A stretch of 64,000 nucleotides of DNA from an uncultured Roseburia sp. (GTDB taxonomy: Bacteria > Bacillota > Clostridia > Lachnospirales > Lachnospiraceae): assembly GCA_947642555.1 (NCBI GenBank), contig CANRSX010000007.1, forward strand, positions 95,081-159,080. The letters run 5' to 3'. Positions 56,378 to 63,969 of this stretch are shown here, piece by piece (position 1 is the stretch's first letter; the number at the start of each line of letters is the position of its first letter). The notes under the pieces are model-generated. The model did not search any database, was not told the DNA's origin, and saw only the letters and a list, made by a program, of their open reading frames with translations. The position numbers and the translations under genes are program-made.

Positions 56378-57058
56378 ATGACTGGTGTTGAGATACTACT
56401 GCTTCTGATCGGCAGTGTATTTATGATCGGGAGCTTTTTTATTACAGAGAAGCTTTCCCCTTCCGAGCTGAAGAAGATTGCAGAGCTCAGTGAGAGCGAG
56501 ATCCAAAGGATGATCGAGCAGGAGCTGGGCCAGGCGGAGGGCAGGATTGAGGATGCGATTGACGGACAGCTGGCGGCATCGACGGAAAAGGTAGACCGCG
56601 CACTGGAAAAGGAGACCAATGAGAAGATCATGGCAATCAGCGAGTACTCCGATACGGTGCTGGAGGGCATGAACAAGTCACACAACGAGATTATGTTTCT
56701 TTACAGTATGCTCAATGACAAACACACGGAGCTGACCGGGATGACCTCTGATCTGCAGAGACTTGCCGCGGATGTGCGGGGGATGGAAGAGATGCTTCAG
56801 ACAGCGGTACAGGTGCCGGCGGAGCACACGGTTACAGAGGCGCCTGCTGTATTGCAGGAGGCTGCGCCGGAACCTGTGATGAACGAATCCGCGGAATTGC
56901 CGAAAGAAGCGGAGGAGGCGGTGTCGGACCGGAACGGGGAAGTGCTTGCGATGTACCGGGAAGGCATGACGGAGGTTGAGATTGCAAAGAAAATGAATAT
57001 GGGAGTGGGTGAGGTCCGGCTTGTGATCGGGCTTTACAGAGGAGAAAAGAATTCGTGA
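56378..57058 (+). CDS. SwrB-like membrane-anchored HTH protein (DUF6115 type)
   Basis: A 226-residue protein with an N-terminal membrane helix (residues ~3-22, GVEILLLLIGSVFMIGSFFI), a long coiled coil (~30-150) and a C-terminal helix-turn-helix (EVLAMYREGMTEVEIAKKMN followed by MGVGEVRLVIGLYRG). Bacillus SwrB, located right after sigD, has the same layout and promotes export-gate activation; similar proteins are filed as DUF6115. The call is by architecture and position. It overlaps the next gene by 4 nt. Confidence 0.72.
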   Translation: MTGVEILLLLIGSVFMIGSFFITEKLSPSELKKIAELSESEIQRMIEQELGQAEGRIEDAIDGQLAASTEKVDRALEKETNEKIMAISEYSDTVLEGMNKSHNEIMFLYSMLNDKHTELTGMTSDLQRLAADVRGMEEMLQTAVQVPAEHTVTEAPAVLQEAAPEPVMNESAELPKEAEEAVSDRNGEVLAMYREGMTEVEIAKKMNMGVGEVRLVIGLYRGEKNS

Positions 57059-57702
57059 AATTAAAGTATTATTTGCGCGGACTGGGCATCGGGATCATTG
57101 TCACGACGGTGATTCTGATGATCAGCTTTTCGGGGAGAAGCGAATCCCTTACGGACGATGAGATTATTGCGCGGGCAAAACAGCTGGGAATGGTGATGCC
57201 GGAGGAGGAGCCGCCAGAGGACGCCGGGGACGATGCGGATGCTGCGGGAACCGGTTCGGATCCTCTGCACGCGGATGACGGAGCGGACCCGTCTCAGCCC
57301 GGTGAAAGCGGGGATGATGCGGGCGCTGACCCGGATCTGCCTGTGGATGGCGCCGATGCCGGGACGCCGCAGGCCGGCGGAAGCGGGGATCAGCCGCAGG
57401 CCGGCGGAAACGCGGGTGTGCCGGAGCATGTTGCCGTGGGTGCGGATGCGACAGATCCCACGGATCAGAACGAGACGGAGACGTACCGTCTCACCGTCAG
57501 CCGCGGAGACGTATGCAGGGTGATCTGTGAAAATCTTGCGGCGAACGGCGTGGTAAACGATGCGGAGGCTCTGCGGCAGTATCTGCTTCAGATCGGCTAT
57601 GCCTCCCATATCAGCGTGGGGGAATACGATATCCCGTATGGCTTGACAAATGAGGAAGTTGCTGATATTTTAAAGGCAGGACCCATTGAGAAAGATGAGT
57701 AG
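57055..57702 (+). CDS. Membrane-anchored protein with MltG/YceG-like C-terminal domain
   Basis: A 215-residue protein. One N-terminal membrane helix (~9-25) is followed by a long, Asp/Gly/Pro-rich extracellular linker (~45-135). The C-terminal ~70 residues (YRLTVSRGDVCRVICENLAA, then LLQIGYASHISVGEYDIPYG) resemble the N-terminal substrate-recognition part of MltG-type murein transglycosylases, without the catalytic domain. The start is a GTG overlapping the SwrB-like stop (GTGA). A peptidoglycan-binding role near the flagellum is inference. Confidence 0.6.
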   Translation: MKLKYYLRGLGIGIIVTTVILMISFSGRSESLTDDEIIARAKQLGMVMPEEEPPEDAGDDADAAGTGSDPLHADDGADPSQPGESGDDAGADPDLPVDGADAGTPQAGGSGDQPQAGGNAGVPEHVAVGADATDPTDQNETETYRLTVSRGDVCRVICENLAANGVVNDAEALRQYLLQIGYASHISVGEYDIPYGLTNEEVADILKAGPIEKDE

Positions 57703-57725
57703 GAATGGGCAGAAAGGGGGTTTGT

Positions 57726-58142
57726 ATGAGACACAAATTTGTTGCAGGCGTTTTGGGACTGGCGGCGGCAATGATGATTACGCTTCCGGTGTCTGCTCAC
57801 CACAGATTCTGTGTGAATGGAGACGGTTATCATGACTGTAATGTCACGCCGGATCATTTCTGCGCGATTGCGCGCGGGGTATGTGACGGTGCGGGTTACT
57901 GCATGGATGATCACAGCAGGGGTTACTGCAATCAGAGCTGTTATGTGACGCAGGCTCCGGCTGTTTCCCAGACGACGCCTCAGGCGGCAGATACTCCGGC
58001 ACCGCAGACGGTTCAGGAAGTTCCGGCAGTGCAGGATAGTCAGGTGACACAGACGCCGCCGGCAGAACAGCCACAGACATATTATCGTGGAGGCGGCCAT
58101 CACGGCGGTCACCATGGAGGCGGTCATCACGGCTGCTATTGA
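57726..58142 (+). CDS. Secreted Cys/His-rich protein, unknown function
   Basis: A 138-residue exported protein. The signal peptide (KFVAGVLGLAAAMMITLPVSA) ends at about residue 23. The mature N-terminal part carries seven cysteines in about 45 residues, with several His. A Thr/Pro/Gln-rich spacer follows. The tail is a His-Gly cluster (HHGGHHGGGHHGCY) with an eighth Cys, a probable metal-binding end. ATG 57726 has AAAGGGGG 5 nt upstream. It is the last gene of the flagellar run, 23 nt after the MltG-like gene, and is followed by a terminator. I do not recognise a family. Confidence 0.7.
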   Translation: MRHKFVAGVLGLAAAMMITLPVSAHHRFCVNGDGYHDCNVTPDHFCAIARGVCDGAGYCMDDHSRGYCNQSCYVTQAPAVSQTTPQAADTPAPQTVQEVPAVQDSQVTQTPPAEQPQTYYRGGGHHGGHHGGGHHGCY

Positions 58143-58151
58143 GAAGGACAG

Positions 58152-58190
58152 AGGCCCGGGGCGGTAAACGCTCCGGGCTGAACTTTTTAA
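58152..58190 (+). terminator. Terminator of the flagellar-chemotaxis operon
   Basis: A 10-bp stem with one G-T pair, GCCCGGGGCG / CGCTCCGGGC, is followed by TGAACTTTTTAAA. It is the only strong terminator seen between the flgB promoter and rpsB. Confidence 0.75.
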
Positions 58191-58271
58191 ATTGAAAAAG
58201 TTAAAGTTCAGCCCGCGTCATTCGCAAAACCGCGCCTGACGGCACTTTCCGCTGCATGGCTGAACTTTTTA
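58175..58271 (+). repeat. GGCTGAACTTT inverted/direct repeat cluster
   Basis: GGGCTGAACTTT (58175-58186) pairs with AAAGTTCAGCCC (58203-58214), and a third copy GGCTGAACTTTTTA lies at 58258-58271 in direct orientation. The same core (GCTGAACTTT) ends the hairpin cluster at 12451-12475. Confidence 0.65.
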
Positions 58272-58281
58272 GAAAAAAATC

Positions 58282-58310
58282 TTGCATGTCAGACGGGTTT
58301 ATGCTATAAT
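58282..58310 (+). promoter_or_regulatory. rpsB promoter
   Basis: TTGCAT (58282-58287), 17-nt spacer, perfect TATAAT (58305-58310) with an upstream TGC (extended -10), about 105 nt before rpsB. Confidence 0.8.
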
Positions 58311-58334
58311 GTGCAAGGCTTTGTAGAACAAACA

Positions 58335-58390
58335 CATATGCAGACCGCCGGGCTGGTGCCGTCAGGCTGCTCTGCGGGATGAAGCATATG
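58335..58390 (+). promoter_or_regulatory. Structured leader upstream of rpsB
   Basis: CATATGC (58335-58341) pairs perfectly with GCATATG (58384-58390), enclosing CCGC/GCGG (58345-58348 / 58374-58377) and a GC-rich interior. It lies in the 5' leader, ending 26 nt before the start codon. It could be an S2 autoregulatory element, but I recognise no described class. Confidence 0.4.
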
Positions 58391-58416
58391 GAAGAATCAA
58401 CCATGGAGGTAGAAGA

Positions 58417-59166
58417 ATGAGCGTTATTTCAATGAAGCAGTTACTCGAAGCAGGTGTTCATTTCGGACATCAGACCCGAAGATGGAACCCGAAGATGGCT
58501 CCGTACATTTATACGGAGAGAAACGGGATCTATATCATCGACTTACAGAAGTCTGTGGGCAAGGTGGACGAGGCTTACAAGGCTGTGTCCGATATCGTTG
58601 CCGAGGGCGGCACGATCCTGTTTGTAGGTACGAAGAAGCAGGCGCAGGATGCGATCAAGGCTGAGGCGGAGCGCTGCGGCATGTTCTATGTAAATGAGAG
58701 ATGGTTAGGCGGTATGCTGACCAACTTTAAGACGATCCAGAGCCGTATTGCAAGGCTCAAAGAGATCGAGACGATGGCGACGGACGGTACGTTTGAGGTG
58801 CTGCCGAAGAAGGAAGTGATCGCGTTAAAGAAAGAATGGGAGAAGTTAGAGAAGAACCTTGGCGGTATCAAGGAGATGAAGAGAATCCCGGATGCGATTT
58901 TTGTAGTTGATCCGAAGAAGGAGAGAATCTGTATTCAGGAAGCACATACGCTTGGCGTGACGCTGATCGGTATCGCGGATACCAACTGCGATCCGGAGGA
59001 GCTTGATTATGTGATTCCGGGTAATGACGATGCAATCCGTGCGGTAAAGCTGATCGTGTCGAAGATGGCTGACGCTGTGATCGAGGCGAATCAGGGGATG
59101 GAGCTGACACCGGAGGAGGCAGAGTCCGCAGAGGCAGACCTCGTGGAAGAGGGAGCAGAGGCTTAG
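58417..59166 (+). CDS. rpsB: 30S ribosomal protein S2
   Basis: A 249-residue ribosomal protein. The start [20 protein letters not shown] and the motifs [20 protein letters not shown] and [17 protein letters not shown] are unmistakable. The C-terminus is acidic. GGAGGTAGAAG precedes the ATG. tsf follows after a small hairpin, the universal pairing. The gene immediately follows the flagellar operon as in Bacillus. Confidence 0.98.
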   Translation: MSVISMKQLLEAGVHFGHQTRRWNPKMAPYIYTERNGIYIIDLQKSVGKVDEAYKAVSDIVAEGGTILFVGTKKQAQDAIKAEAERCGMFYVNERWLGGMLTNFKTIQSRIARLKEIETMATDGTFEVLPKKEVIALKKEWEKLEKNLGGIKEMKRIPDAIFVVDPKKERICIQEAHTLGVTLIGIADTNCDPEELDYVIPGNDDAIRAVKLIVSKMADAVIEANQGMELTPEEAESAEADLVEEGAEA

Positions 59167-59183
59167 GCAGGAGACTACGGGAG

Positions 59184-59203
59184 AGGGACGCAGATACGTC
59201 CCT
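59184..59203 (+). other. Attenuator-like hairpin between rpsB and tsf
   Basis: AGGGACG (59184-59190) / CGTCCCT (59197-59203), 6-nt loop, followed by TTCCTT. A weak T-run suggests partial termination or an mRNA-processing signal that sets the S2/EF-Ts ratio. Confidence 0.6.
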
Positions 59204-59257
59204 TTCCTTATCATAGAACAGAGAATCAATCAGGATAGATAACTGGAGGAAAATAAA

Positions 59258-60196
59258 ATGGCAATTACAGCGGCTATGGTAAAGGAACTGCGTGAAATGA
59301 CAGGCGCAGGTATGATGGACTGCAAGAAGGCGTTAAATGAGACAAACGGCAATATGGAAGAGGCGGTTGAGTTCTTAAGAAAGAACGGACAGGCGAAGGC
59401 TGAGAAGAAGGCAAGCAGAATCGCTGCCGAGGGTCTCTGCACGATTGTGTCGAAGGATGATCAGACGGCGGCAGTCGTTGAGGTGAATTCCGAGACTGAT
59501 TTCGTTGCAAAGAATGAGACATTCCAGGAGTTCGTGAAGGCGGTTGCGGTTCAGGCAGTGAATTCCGATGCTTCCGATCTTGAGGCATTTATGGAGGAAG
59601 CATGGAATGAAGATGCTTCGAAGACCGTAAAGGATGCTCTTGTGGAGAAGGTTGCAGTGATCGGCGAGAACTTAAAGATCCGCAGGTTTGAGAAGGTTGT
59701 CGCAGCGCATGGCTGTGTGGCGACTTATGTGCACGGCGGCGGACGTATCGGCGTTATCGTTGAGGCGGATTCCGATGTCGTAAATGACGCAGTGAAGGAA
59801 GCGATGGTCAACATTGCAATGCAGGTGGCGGCACTCAATCCGAAGTATGTGTCCCGTGACGAGATCAGCGAGGAGTATATCGCACACGAGAAGGAGATCC
59901 TGCTCGCGCAGATCATGAACGATCCGAAGGAGTCACAGAAGCCGGAAAAGGTGATCAACGGCATGATCGAGGGACGTGTCAGCAAGGAGTTAAAGGAGAT
60001 CTGCCTGGTAGATCAGGTGTATGTGAAGGCTGAGGACGGCAAGCAGACCGTTGCAAAATACCTGGATCAGGTGTCAAAGGATGCGGGCTGCAAGGTTGCG
60101 GTGAAGAGATTTGTCCGCTTTGAGACGGGCGAAGGGCTTGAGAAGAAGCAGGAGGATTTTGCGGCGGAGGTTGCGGCGCAGATGGGGGCTATGTAA
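59258..60196 (+). CDS. tsf: Translation elongation factor Ts
   Basis: A 312-residue nucleotide-exchange factor for EF-Tu. The N-terminal UBA-like helix carries VKELREMTGAGMMDCKKALN, and the core VEVNSETDFVAKNETFQEFV is diagnostic. The C-terminus is slightly longer than in Bacillus (~293 residues). GGAGGAAAATAAA precedes the start. The usual next genes (pyrH, frr) do not follow. Confidence 0.98.
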   Translation: MAITAAMVKELREMTGAGMMDCKKALNETNGNMEEAVEFLRKNGQAKAEKKASRIAAEGLCTIVSKDDQTAAVVEVNSETDFVAKNETFQEFVKAVAVQAVNSDASDLEAFMEEAWNEDASKTVKDALVEKVAVIGENLKIRRFEKVVAAHGCVATYVHGGGRIGVIVEADSDVVNDAVKEAMVNIAMQVAALNPKYVSRDEISEEYIAHEKEILLAQIMNDPKESQKPEKVINGMIEGRVSKELKEICLVDQVYVKAEDGKQTVAKYLDQVSKDAGCKVAVKRFVRFETGEGLEKKQEDFAAEVAAQMGAM

Positions 60197-60229
60197 GATA
60201 GTCAAATTAAGTTTAATAGGAAAAGTTGG

Positions 60230-60263
60230 AGGGCTTCAGAGAAATCTGAGGCTCTTTTTCTTT
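60230..60263 (+). terminator. tsf terminator
   Basis: AGGGCTTCAGA (60230-60240) / TCTGAGGCTCT (60245-60255), GAAA tetraloop, stem of 11 pairs including two G-U, followed by TTTTTCTTT. Confidence 0.9.
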
Positions 60264-60307
60264 ATGGAGTTGGAAATTTGGATTGCGAAATATGCATATG
60301 TCTTTGA

Positions 60308-60333
60308 AAAATAGTTTAAAAACAAACTGTTTT
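60308..60333 (+). promoter_or_regulatory. AbiEi operator candidate, inverted repeat 1
   Basis: AAAATAGTTT (60308-60317) and CAAACTGTTTT (60323-60333) form an imperfect inverted repeat just upstream of the abiE -35. It is nearly identical to the second repeat downstream of the promoter. Confidence 0.7.
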
Positions 60334-60348
60334 GATGAAATTTTAAAC

Positions 60349-60377
60349 TTGACAGAAAGAAAAAGTTATTGTAGTAT
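60349..60377 (+). promoter_or_regulatory. Promoter of the AbiE operon
   Basis: Consensus TTGACA (60349-60354), 17-nt spacer, TAGTAT (60372-60377). It sits exactly between two matching inverted repeats. Confidence 0.82.
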
Positions 60378-60393
60378 AAATTAAGAATTTAGC

Positions 60394-60419
60394 AAAATAG
60401 TTTGAAAACAAACTATTTT
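60394..60419 (+). promoter_or_regulatory. AbiEi operator candidate, inverted repeat 2
   Basis: AAAATAGTTTG (60394-60404), AAAA spacer, CAAACTATTTT (60409-60419): a perfect 11-bp inverted repeat located around +10 to +35 of the predicted transcript. Together with repeat 1 it matches the known scheme in which AbiEi binds two inverted repeats and represses its own operon. Confidence 0.75.
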
Positions 60420-60445
60420 GAATAAAAAATAAACGGTGAAACAGT

Positions 60446-61210
60446 ATGAAATTATATTTTGAATTACTAAAATATCCAGTATTTACAATGGATCATGTAA
60501 ATCAATACTATGATAACGTTGAAAGCGCACGTTCGGCGGTAAAACGTTTAATAAAAAGTGGCCTTGCAGTAAAAATACGAAATAACCTTTACACATGCAT
60601 TAGCGGAGAAACCGATGCTCCATTGGCGAACCGTTATCAAATTGCAGGTGCAATCACACCTACCTCTTATCTTTCTCATCATTCGGCAATGGAATATTAT
60701 GGAATTAGTGACCAGATTTTTTATGAGGTTTATGTATCTTCCAATACGATGTTTCGGGACTTTGAATTTGATGGATACACGTTTTGTTATGTGTGTTCTA
60801 AATGTAATGAGGGAGTTGAAACAGTGAAATACAGTGGGGGTGTGCGAATAACAGATAAGGAACGGACTGTGATTGACAGTATTAAGGATTTGGATAAAAT
60901 AGCAGGACTGGAAGAAGTGATTGATAATATTCAAGCAGTATCTGTTCTTAGAGAAAAACGTATGCTTGCCTATTTAGAATGTTATGATAATCAGTTTTTA
61001 TATCAAAAAGTGGGGTTTTTGTTGAAAAGTCAACAGGAACGCATTGGATTATCAAATGAGTTCTTTCAGACATGCCAGGATAGGATTGGGCGCAGTAAAC
61101 GTTATTTGACGAAAGATTACAAGGAAGGAAAATATGATGCTATATGGCGGCTTGTAGTTCCGGAACAGATGTATTATTTGAAAAATGAAGGAGTCAGGCA
61201 TGAATTATAA
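60446..61210 (+). CDS. abiEi: Type IV toxin-antitoxin system AbiEi antitoxin
   Basis: A 254-residue antitoxin and repressor. The N-terminal winged HTH covers residues ~1-55 (VFTMDHVNQYYDNVESARSA, then VKRLIKSGLAVKIRNNLY). The antitoxin domain follows with YLSHHSAMEYYGISDQIFYE and VRITDKERTVIDSI. In characterised AbiE systems it neutralises AbiEii without direct toxin binding and represses the operon. GC content is far lower than in the flagellar genes, a sign of transfer. Its last 11 nt overlap the toxin start. Confidence 0.92.
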   Translation: MKLYFELLKYPVFTMDHVNQYYDNVESARSAVKRLIKSGLAVKIRNNLYTCISGETDAPLANRYQIAGAITPTSYLSHHSAMEYYGISDQIFYEVYVSSNTMFRDFEFDGYTFCYVCSKCNEGVETVKYSGGVRITDKERTVIDSIKDLDKIAGLEEVIDNIQAVSVLREKRMLAYLECYDNQFLYQKVGFLLKSQQERIGLSNEFFQTCQDRIGRSKRYLTKDYKEGKYDAIWRLVVPEQMYYLKNEGVRHEL

Positions 61211-62165
61211 TAAGGGACAACTTGGACAAATGGCAAAGCAGTATGGATTTGTTCGGGACACATTTGAAAAAGTGTTAAGGCTGAAAGAAATATTGACCTA
61301 TTTGAATACAGATGAATATCTGCATGAACATCTGGCTTTAAAAGGCGGAACAGCGATCAACATGACTATTTTCAATCTGCCAAGACTATCTGTTGACTTA
61401 GACCTGGATTTTACACCAAATATGCCATTGGAAGATTTGGAAAAAGCCAGAGAGAAAATCACAAGAATGTTGGAAAGCTATATGACAGAGGAAGGATATT
61501 TTCTTTCAGGATCTTCCAGGTATAGTCATAGTCTGGATTCTATGCTGTTCCAATATCAAAATGCTGGTGGTAACAGGGATAATATAAAATTGGAATTGAA
61601 TTACTCCCTGCGATCTCACATTTTTGCTCCAGTAGAGAGAAAGGTTGTAACGGATATTTTTGAAGAAGACGTAATAGTGCGGACGTTGGAACCTATAGAG
61701 ATTTTTGCCGCAAAAGCAAATGCGCTTATGAGTCGGTCAGCAGCCAGAGATTTGTATGATTTCAATAATATGATTTATTTTGGCCTGTTTGACGAATCGG
61801 AATATGAATTACTTCGTAAATGTATTATTTTTTATGCATCCATATCGGCAGAAAGGATCAATAAGACTTTTAATACGTCTGCGATTGATGGTCTGGAGTT
61901 TTCGAAGATTAGGCGTGATTTGTTTCCGGTGCTTCGGAAAAAAGATAATTTTAATTTGGATGAACGTAAGGAGGAAGCAAAGAGATTTATTAAAGAACTC
62001 ATGGTTTTGACAGAGGAGGAAAAAGAGTATTTAGATATGTTCGAGAAAGGTAAATATATGCCTTCGCTTCTATTTAATGATAATCAGATTTTTGAAAATA
62101 TTGTAGAACATCCAATGGCCATATGGAAAATGCAATTGGGACATAAATTCGAGATAAAATTTTAG
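61200..62165 (+). CDS. abiEii: Nucleotidyltransferase toxin AbiEii
   Basis: A 321-residue toxin with a DNA-polymerase-beta-like nucleotidyltransferase fold. Motif I is HLALKGGTAINMTIFNLPRL, followed by the metal-binding acidic residues in SVDLDLDFTP (Asp66-x-Asp68). Later motifs are IKLELNYSLRSHI and IFAAKANALMSRSAARDLYD. AbiEii enzymes block growth, probably by adding nucleotides to tRNA, and give phage abortive infection. ATG 61200 has AAGGAG 6 nt upstream and is preferred to ATG 61185. All key residues appear intact, so the toxin is probably active. Confidence 0.92.
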   Translation: MNYNKGQLGQMAKQYGFVRDTFEKVLRLKEILTYLNTDEYLHEHLALKGGTAINMTIFNLPRLSVDLDLDFTPNMPLEDLEKAREKITRMLESYMTEEGYFLSGSSRYSHSLDSMLFQYQNAGGNRDNIKLELNYSLRSHIFAPVERKVVTDIFEEDVIVRTLEPIEIFAAKANALMSRSAARDLYDFNNMIYFGLFDESEYELLRKCIIFYASISAERINKTFNTSAIDGLEFSKIRRDLFPVLRKKDNFNLDERKEEAKRFIKELMVLTEEEKEYLDMFEKGKYMPSLLFNDNQIFENIVEHPMAIWKMQLGHKFEIKF

Positions 62166-62186
62166 TATACGAGGAGATTTTTTGAA

Positions 62187-62486
62187 ATGGAGAAAAATGA
62201 GATTGTTAAGTCTGAAATAGGGTCAGAAGCTGCCTGGAGAGGTTTTTCGACACAGACACTATATATAGCAAACCGGCTGTTGACAGCAGAAGATGAGGAA
62301 CAGCTATATCCAGAACAAGTTGAAGACTTAATGATTATGAAAAAAGGGAAGATTGTAGAACTTGTTCAAGTTAAAAATTTGTCTGATGATTTATCTCTTT
62401 CAGATTTATCTCCGAAAAAGAATGATTCTTTCTTTAGAAGATGTTTGAAGCTTAAAAAGAGTGAAGAAAGTGGTGGAAGACAATAG
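62187..62486 (+). pseudogene. Truncated Cap4/DUF4297-like nuclease gene
   Basis: A 99-codon ORF whose first ~90 residues resemble the N-terminal dsDNA endonuclease domain of Cap4/DUF4297-type defence proteins: EAAWRGFSTQTLYIANRLLT, EDLMIMKKGKIVELVQVKN (probable PD-(D/E)xK core, with Asp47 and Gln61-x-Lys63) and SLSDLSPKKNDSFFRR. Full proteins are several hundred residues longer. After about residue 91 the similarity stops and a TAG follows, so the gene looks broken by a deletion or frameshift. The good Shine-Dalgarno (GAGGAG) remains. Family assignment is from memory of the motif pattern. Confidence 0.6.
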
Positions 62487-63597
62487 TGAAAAATATTCAA
62501 ATAGAAGCAGAATAGAAAGTGATAAAGAGCATATATCATATTCATGTCGAGAATATTTTTCATGCATTCATGCTTTTTGCGAGAATGGTGAAAATATATT
62601 AATAGATGCTAAATTAAAAAAGCAGCAGGGACAACAATCCAGGATTGCATATTATAGCTTAGTTCAGGCATTGATGAAATTAGAGATCTTTCAAAAAAGA
62701 TTTGATGATTATTTTAAAGAGTTCGGTAACTATCAAAAAAAGGATTTAGAAACTGAACTTTTAGAAAAAGCTACGGCAACATTTACCATCGTTTTTTTTA
62801 ACTGCTTTGTGCGGGAGAAATCAATTAATTATAAAGCAAAAGAAAGTATGCGAGTAACAGAACGTAAGATAATACAGTTTATGGAATGTGGGATAAAGAC
62901 ATTGCCAGGAGTAAAAAATGTTAAACGAAAAGAAAAAATAGTAGAAATTGATGTTGATGTTTTTGGGTATGAGGAATTCCTTTCGCAGTTATATCACTCA
63001 ATAAAAAGATTAGCACAAAATATGGATAATGTATCTTTTTCGGGATACTTATTGCAAAAGAATTTTAGCAATTTGAGTGTGAATATTATGTACGATGAGA
63101 AATATGTTTTTCATCGAATTAGTATTCCAATGAAAAATATCCTTATATACCAGGAATATGAAAAATTTTGTTGTACATTATTGCCAAATGAAGAAGAAAT
63201 GGAGATGCAAATTATAAATCCTTCCCAAGCAGCAGTACAGGGTATAGTTTCAATAGCCTCATTAAAAAAGATGTTTATGTATACAGCAGAAATAGAACAA
63301 GAATTATTTGGTAAGTCAGGGGAGTTTATTGTAAAAGAGGTATATTGTCAATATCAGGATCAGGTAATTAATATTGTGAGTGAAACGATAAATATACTAA
63401 ATAGAGCAATAGAGTGTATTTATTTAAACAAAGAAATTGATATTCCTGAAATTGATGAAATTAAAAGGATACTGGAGGAAACAAGTGAACAAATGCGAGA
63501 TGTTATTTTTGATGTGGCAAAAGAATCATCATATGAACTCCAATTACTAAAAGTAGAGAAAGTTAAATATATTGGGATGTTGAAGGGAAAGTTTTAG
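62461..63597 (+). CDS. Unrecognised 378-codon ORF downstream of the AbiE operon
   Basis: An open frame of 378 codons, starting at a GTG without a clear Shine-Dalgarno, inside the end of the truncated nuclease ORF and in another frame. The product is Lys/Glu/Ile-rich, without a signal peptide, membrane segment or motif I recognise. The start region (VVEDNSEKYSNRSRIESDKE) may not be native, so it could be the 3' part of a larger gene fused to the nuclease remnant by deletion. AT-rich base use matches the AbiE genes. A defence-island role is inference only. Confidence 0.5.
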   Translation: MKKVVEDNSEKYSNRSRIESDKEHISYSCREYFSCIHAFCENGENILIDAKLKKQQGQQSRIAYYSLVQALMKLEIFQKRFDDYFKEFGNYQKKDLETELLEKATATFTIVFFNCFVREKSINYKAKESMRVTERKIIQFMECGIKTLPGVKNVKRKEKIVEIDVDVFGYEEFLSQLYHSIKRLAQNMDNVSFSGYLLQKNFSNLSVNIMYDEKYVFHRISIPMKNILIYQEYEKFCCTLLPNEEEMEMQIINPSQAAVQGIVSIASLKKMFMYTAEIEQELFGKSGEFIVKEVYCQYQDQVINIVSETINILNRAIECIYLNKEIDIPEIDEIKRILEETSEQMRDVIFDVAKESSYELQLLKVEKVKYIGMLKGKF

Positions 63598-63833
63598 TGA
63601 AAGATATGTTTCAAGTTAGTGCGTATTTTACCAATTTAAAATATGTTTTACCAATTTTGAAAATTATCTGCTTTGAGCAGCAAATGAAAGGATAGAAAAA
63701 CTATACCAACACAAAAACTGGTAAACAGAGAATGAAATATTCCTCAACCCCGCATAAATCCAGCATTCCATCAAAAAGTTCGCAAAGCAGATGAACGCAT
63801 AAGGCGAAGTTTGTCTGGTTATTTTAAATGATG

Positions 63834-63879
63834 AAACCCTTGTGAATGGTGTGAGAATGCTGTTCACAGGGTTTTTTTG
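63834..63879 (+). terminator. Rho-independent terminator before the last gene
   Basis: AAACCC-T-TGTGAA pairs with TTCACA-GGGTTT (one bulged T) around a loop of about 15 nt, followed by a run of seven T. Confidence 0.8.
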
Positions 63880-63904
63880 ATATTATGTATCAGATTTTCA
63901 TTTC

Positions 63905-63933
63905 TTGACACTATCACGATATACCGTTATAAT
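63905..63933 (+). promoter_or_regulatory. Consensus sigma-A promoter
   Basis: TTGACA (63905-63910), 17-nt spacer, TATAAT (63928-63933): an exact match to consensus, 36 nt before the next start codon. Confidence 0.85.
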
Positions 63934-63969
63934 CAATAGAAAATAAATCCATGAAACGGAGAATGAGAA

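Larger units (their letters stand above)
63598..63969 (+). other. AT-rich intergenic region after the unknown ORF
   Basis: No convincing gene. It contains a 12-nt direct repeat TTTTACCAATTT (63626-63637 and 63646-63657), a terminator (about 63834-63879) and a near-perfect promoter (63905-63933). A 67-codon - strand frame at 63664-63867 covers the terminator and does not look coding. Confidence 0.6.

Noticed and set aside
63664..63867. 67-codon - strand frame in the terminal intergenic region
   Set aside because: It runs across the terminator stem, has no ribosome binding site and no recognisable similarity.
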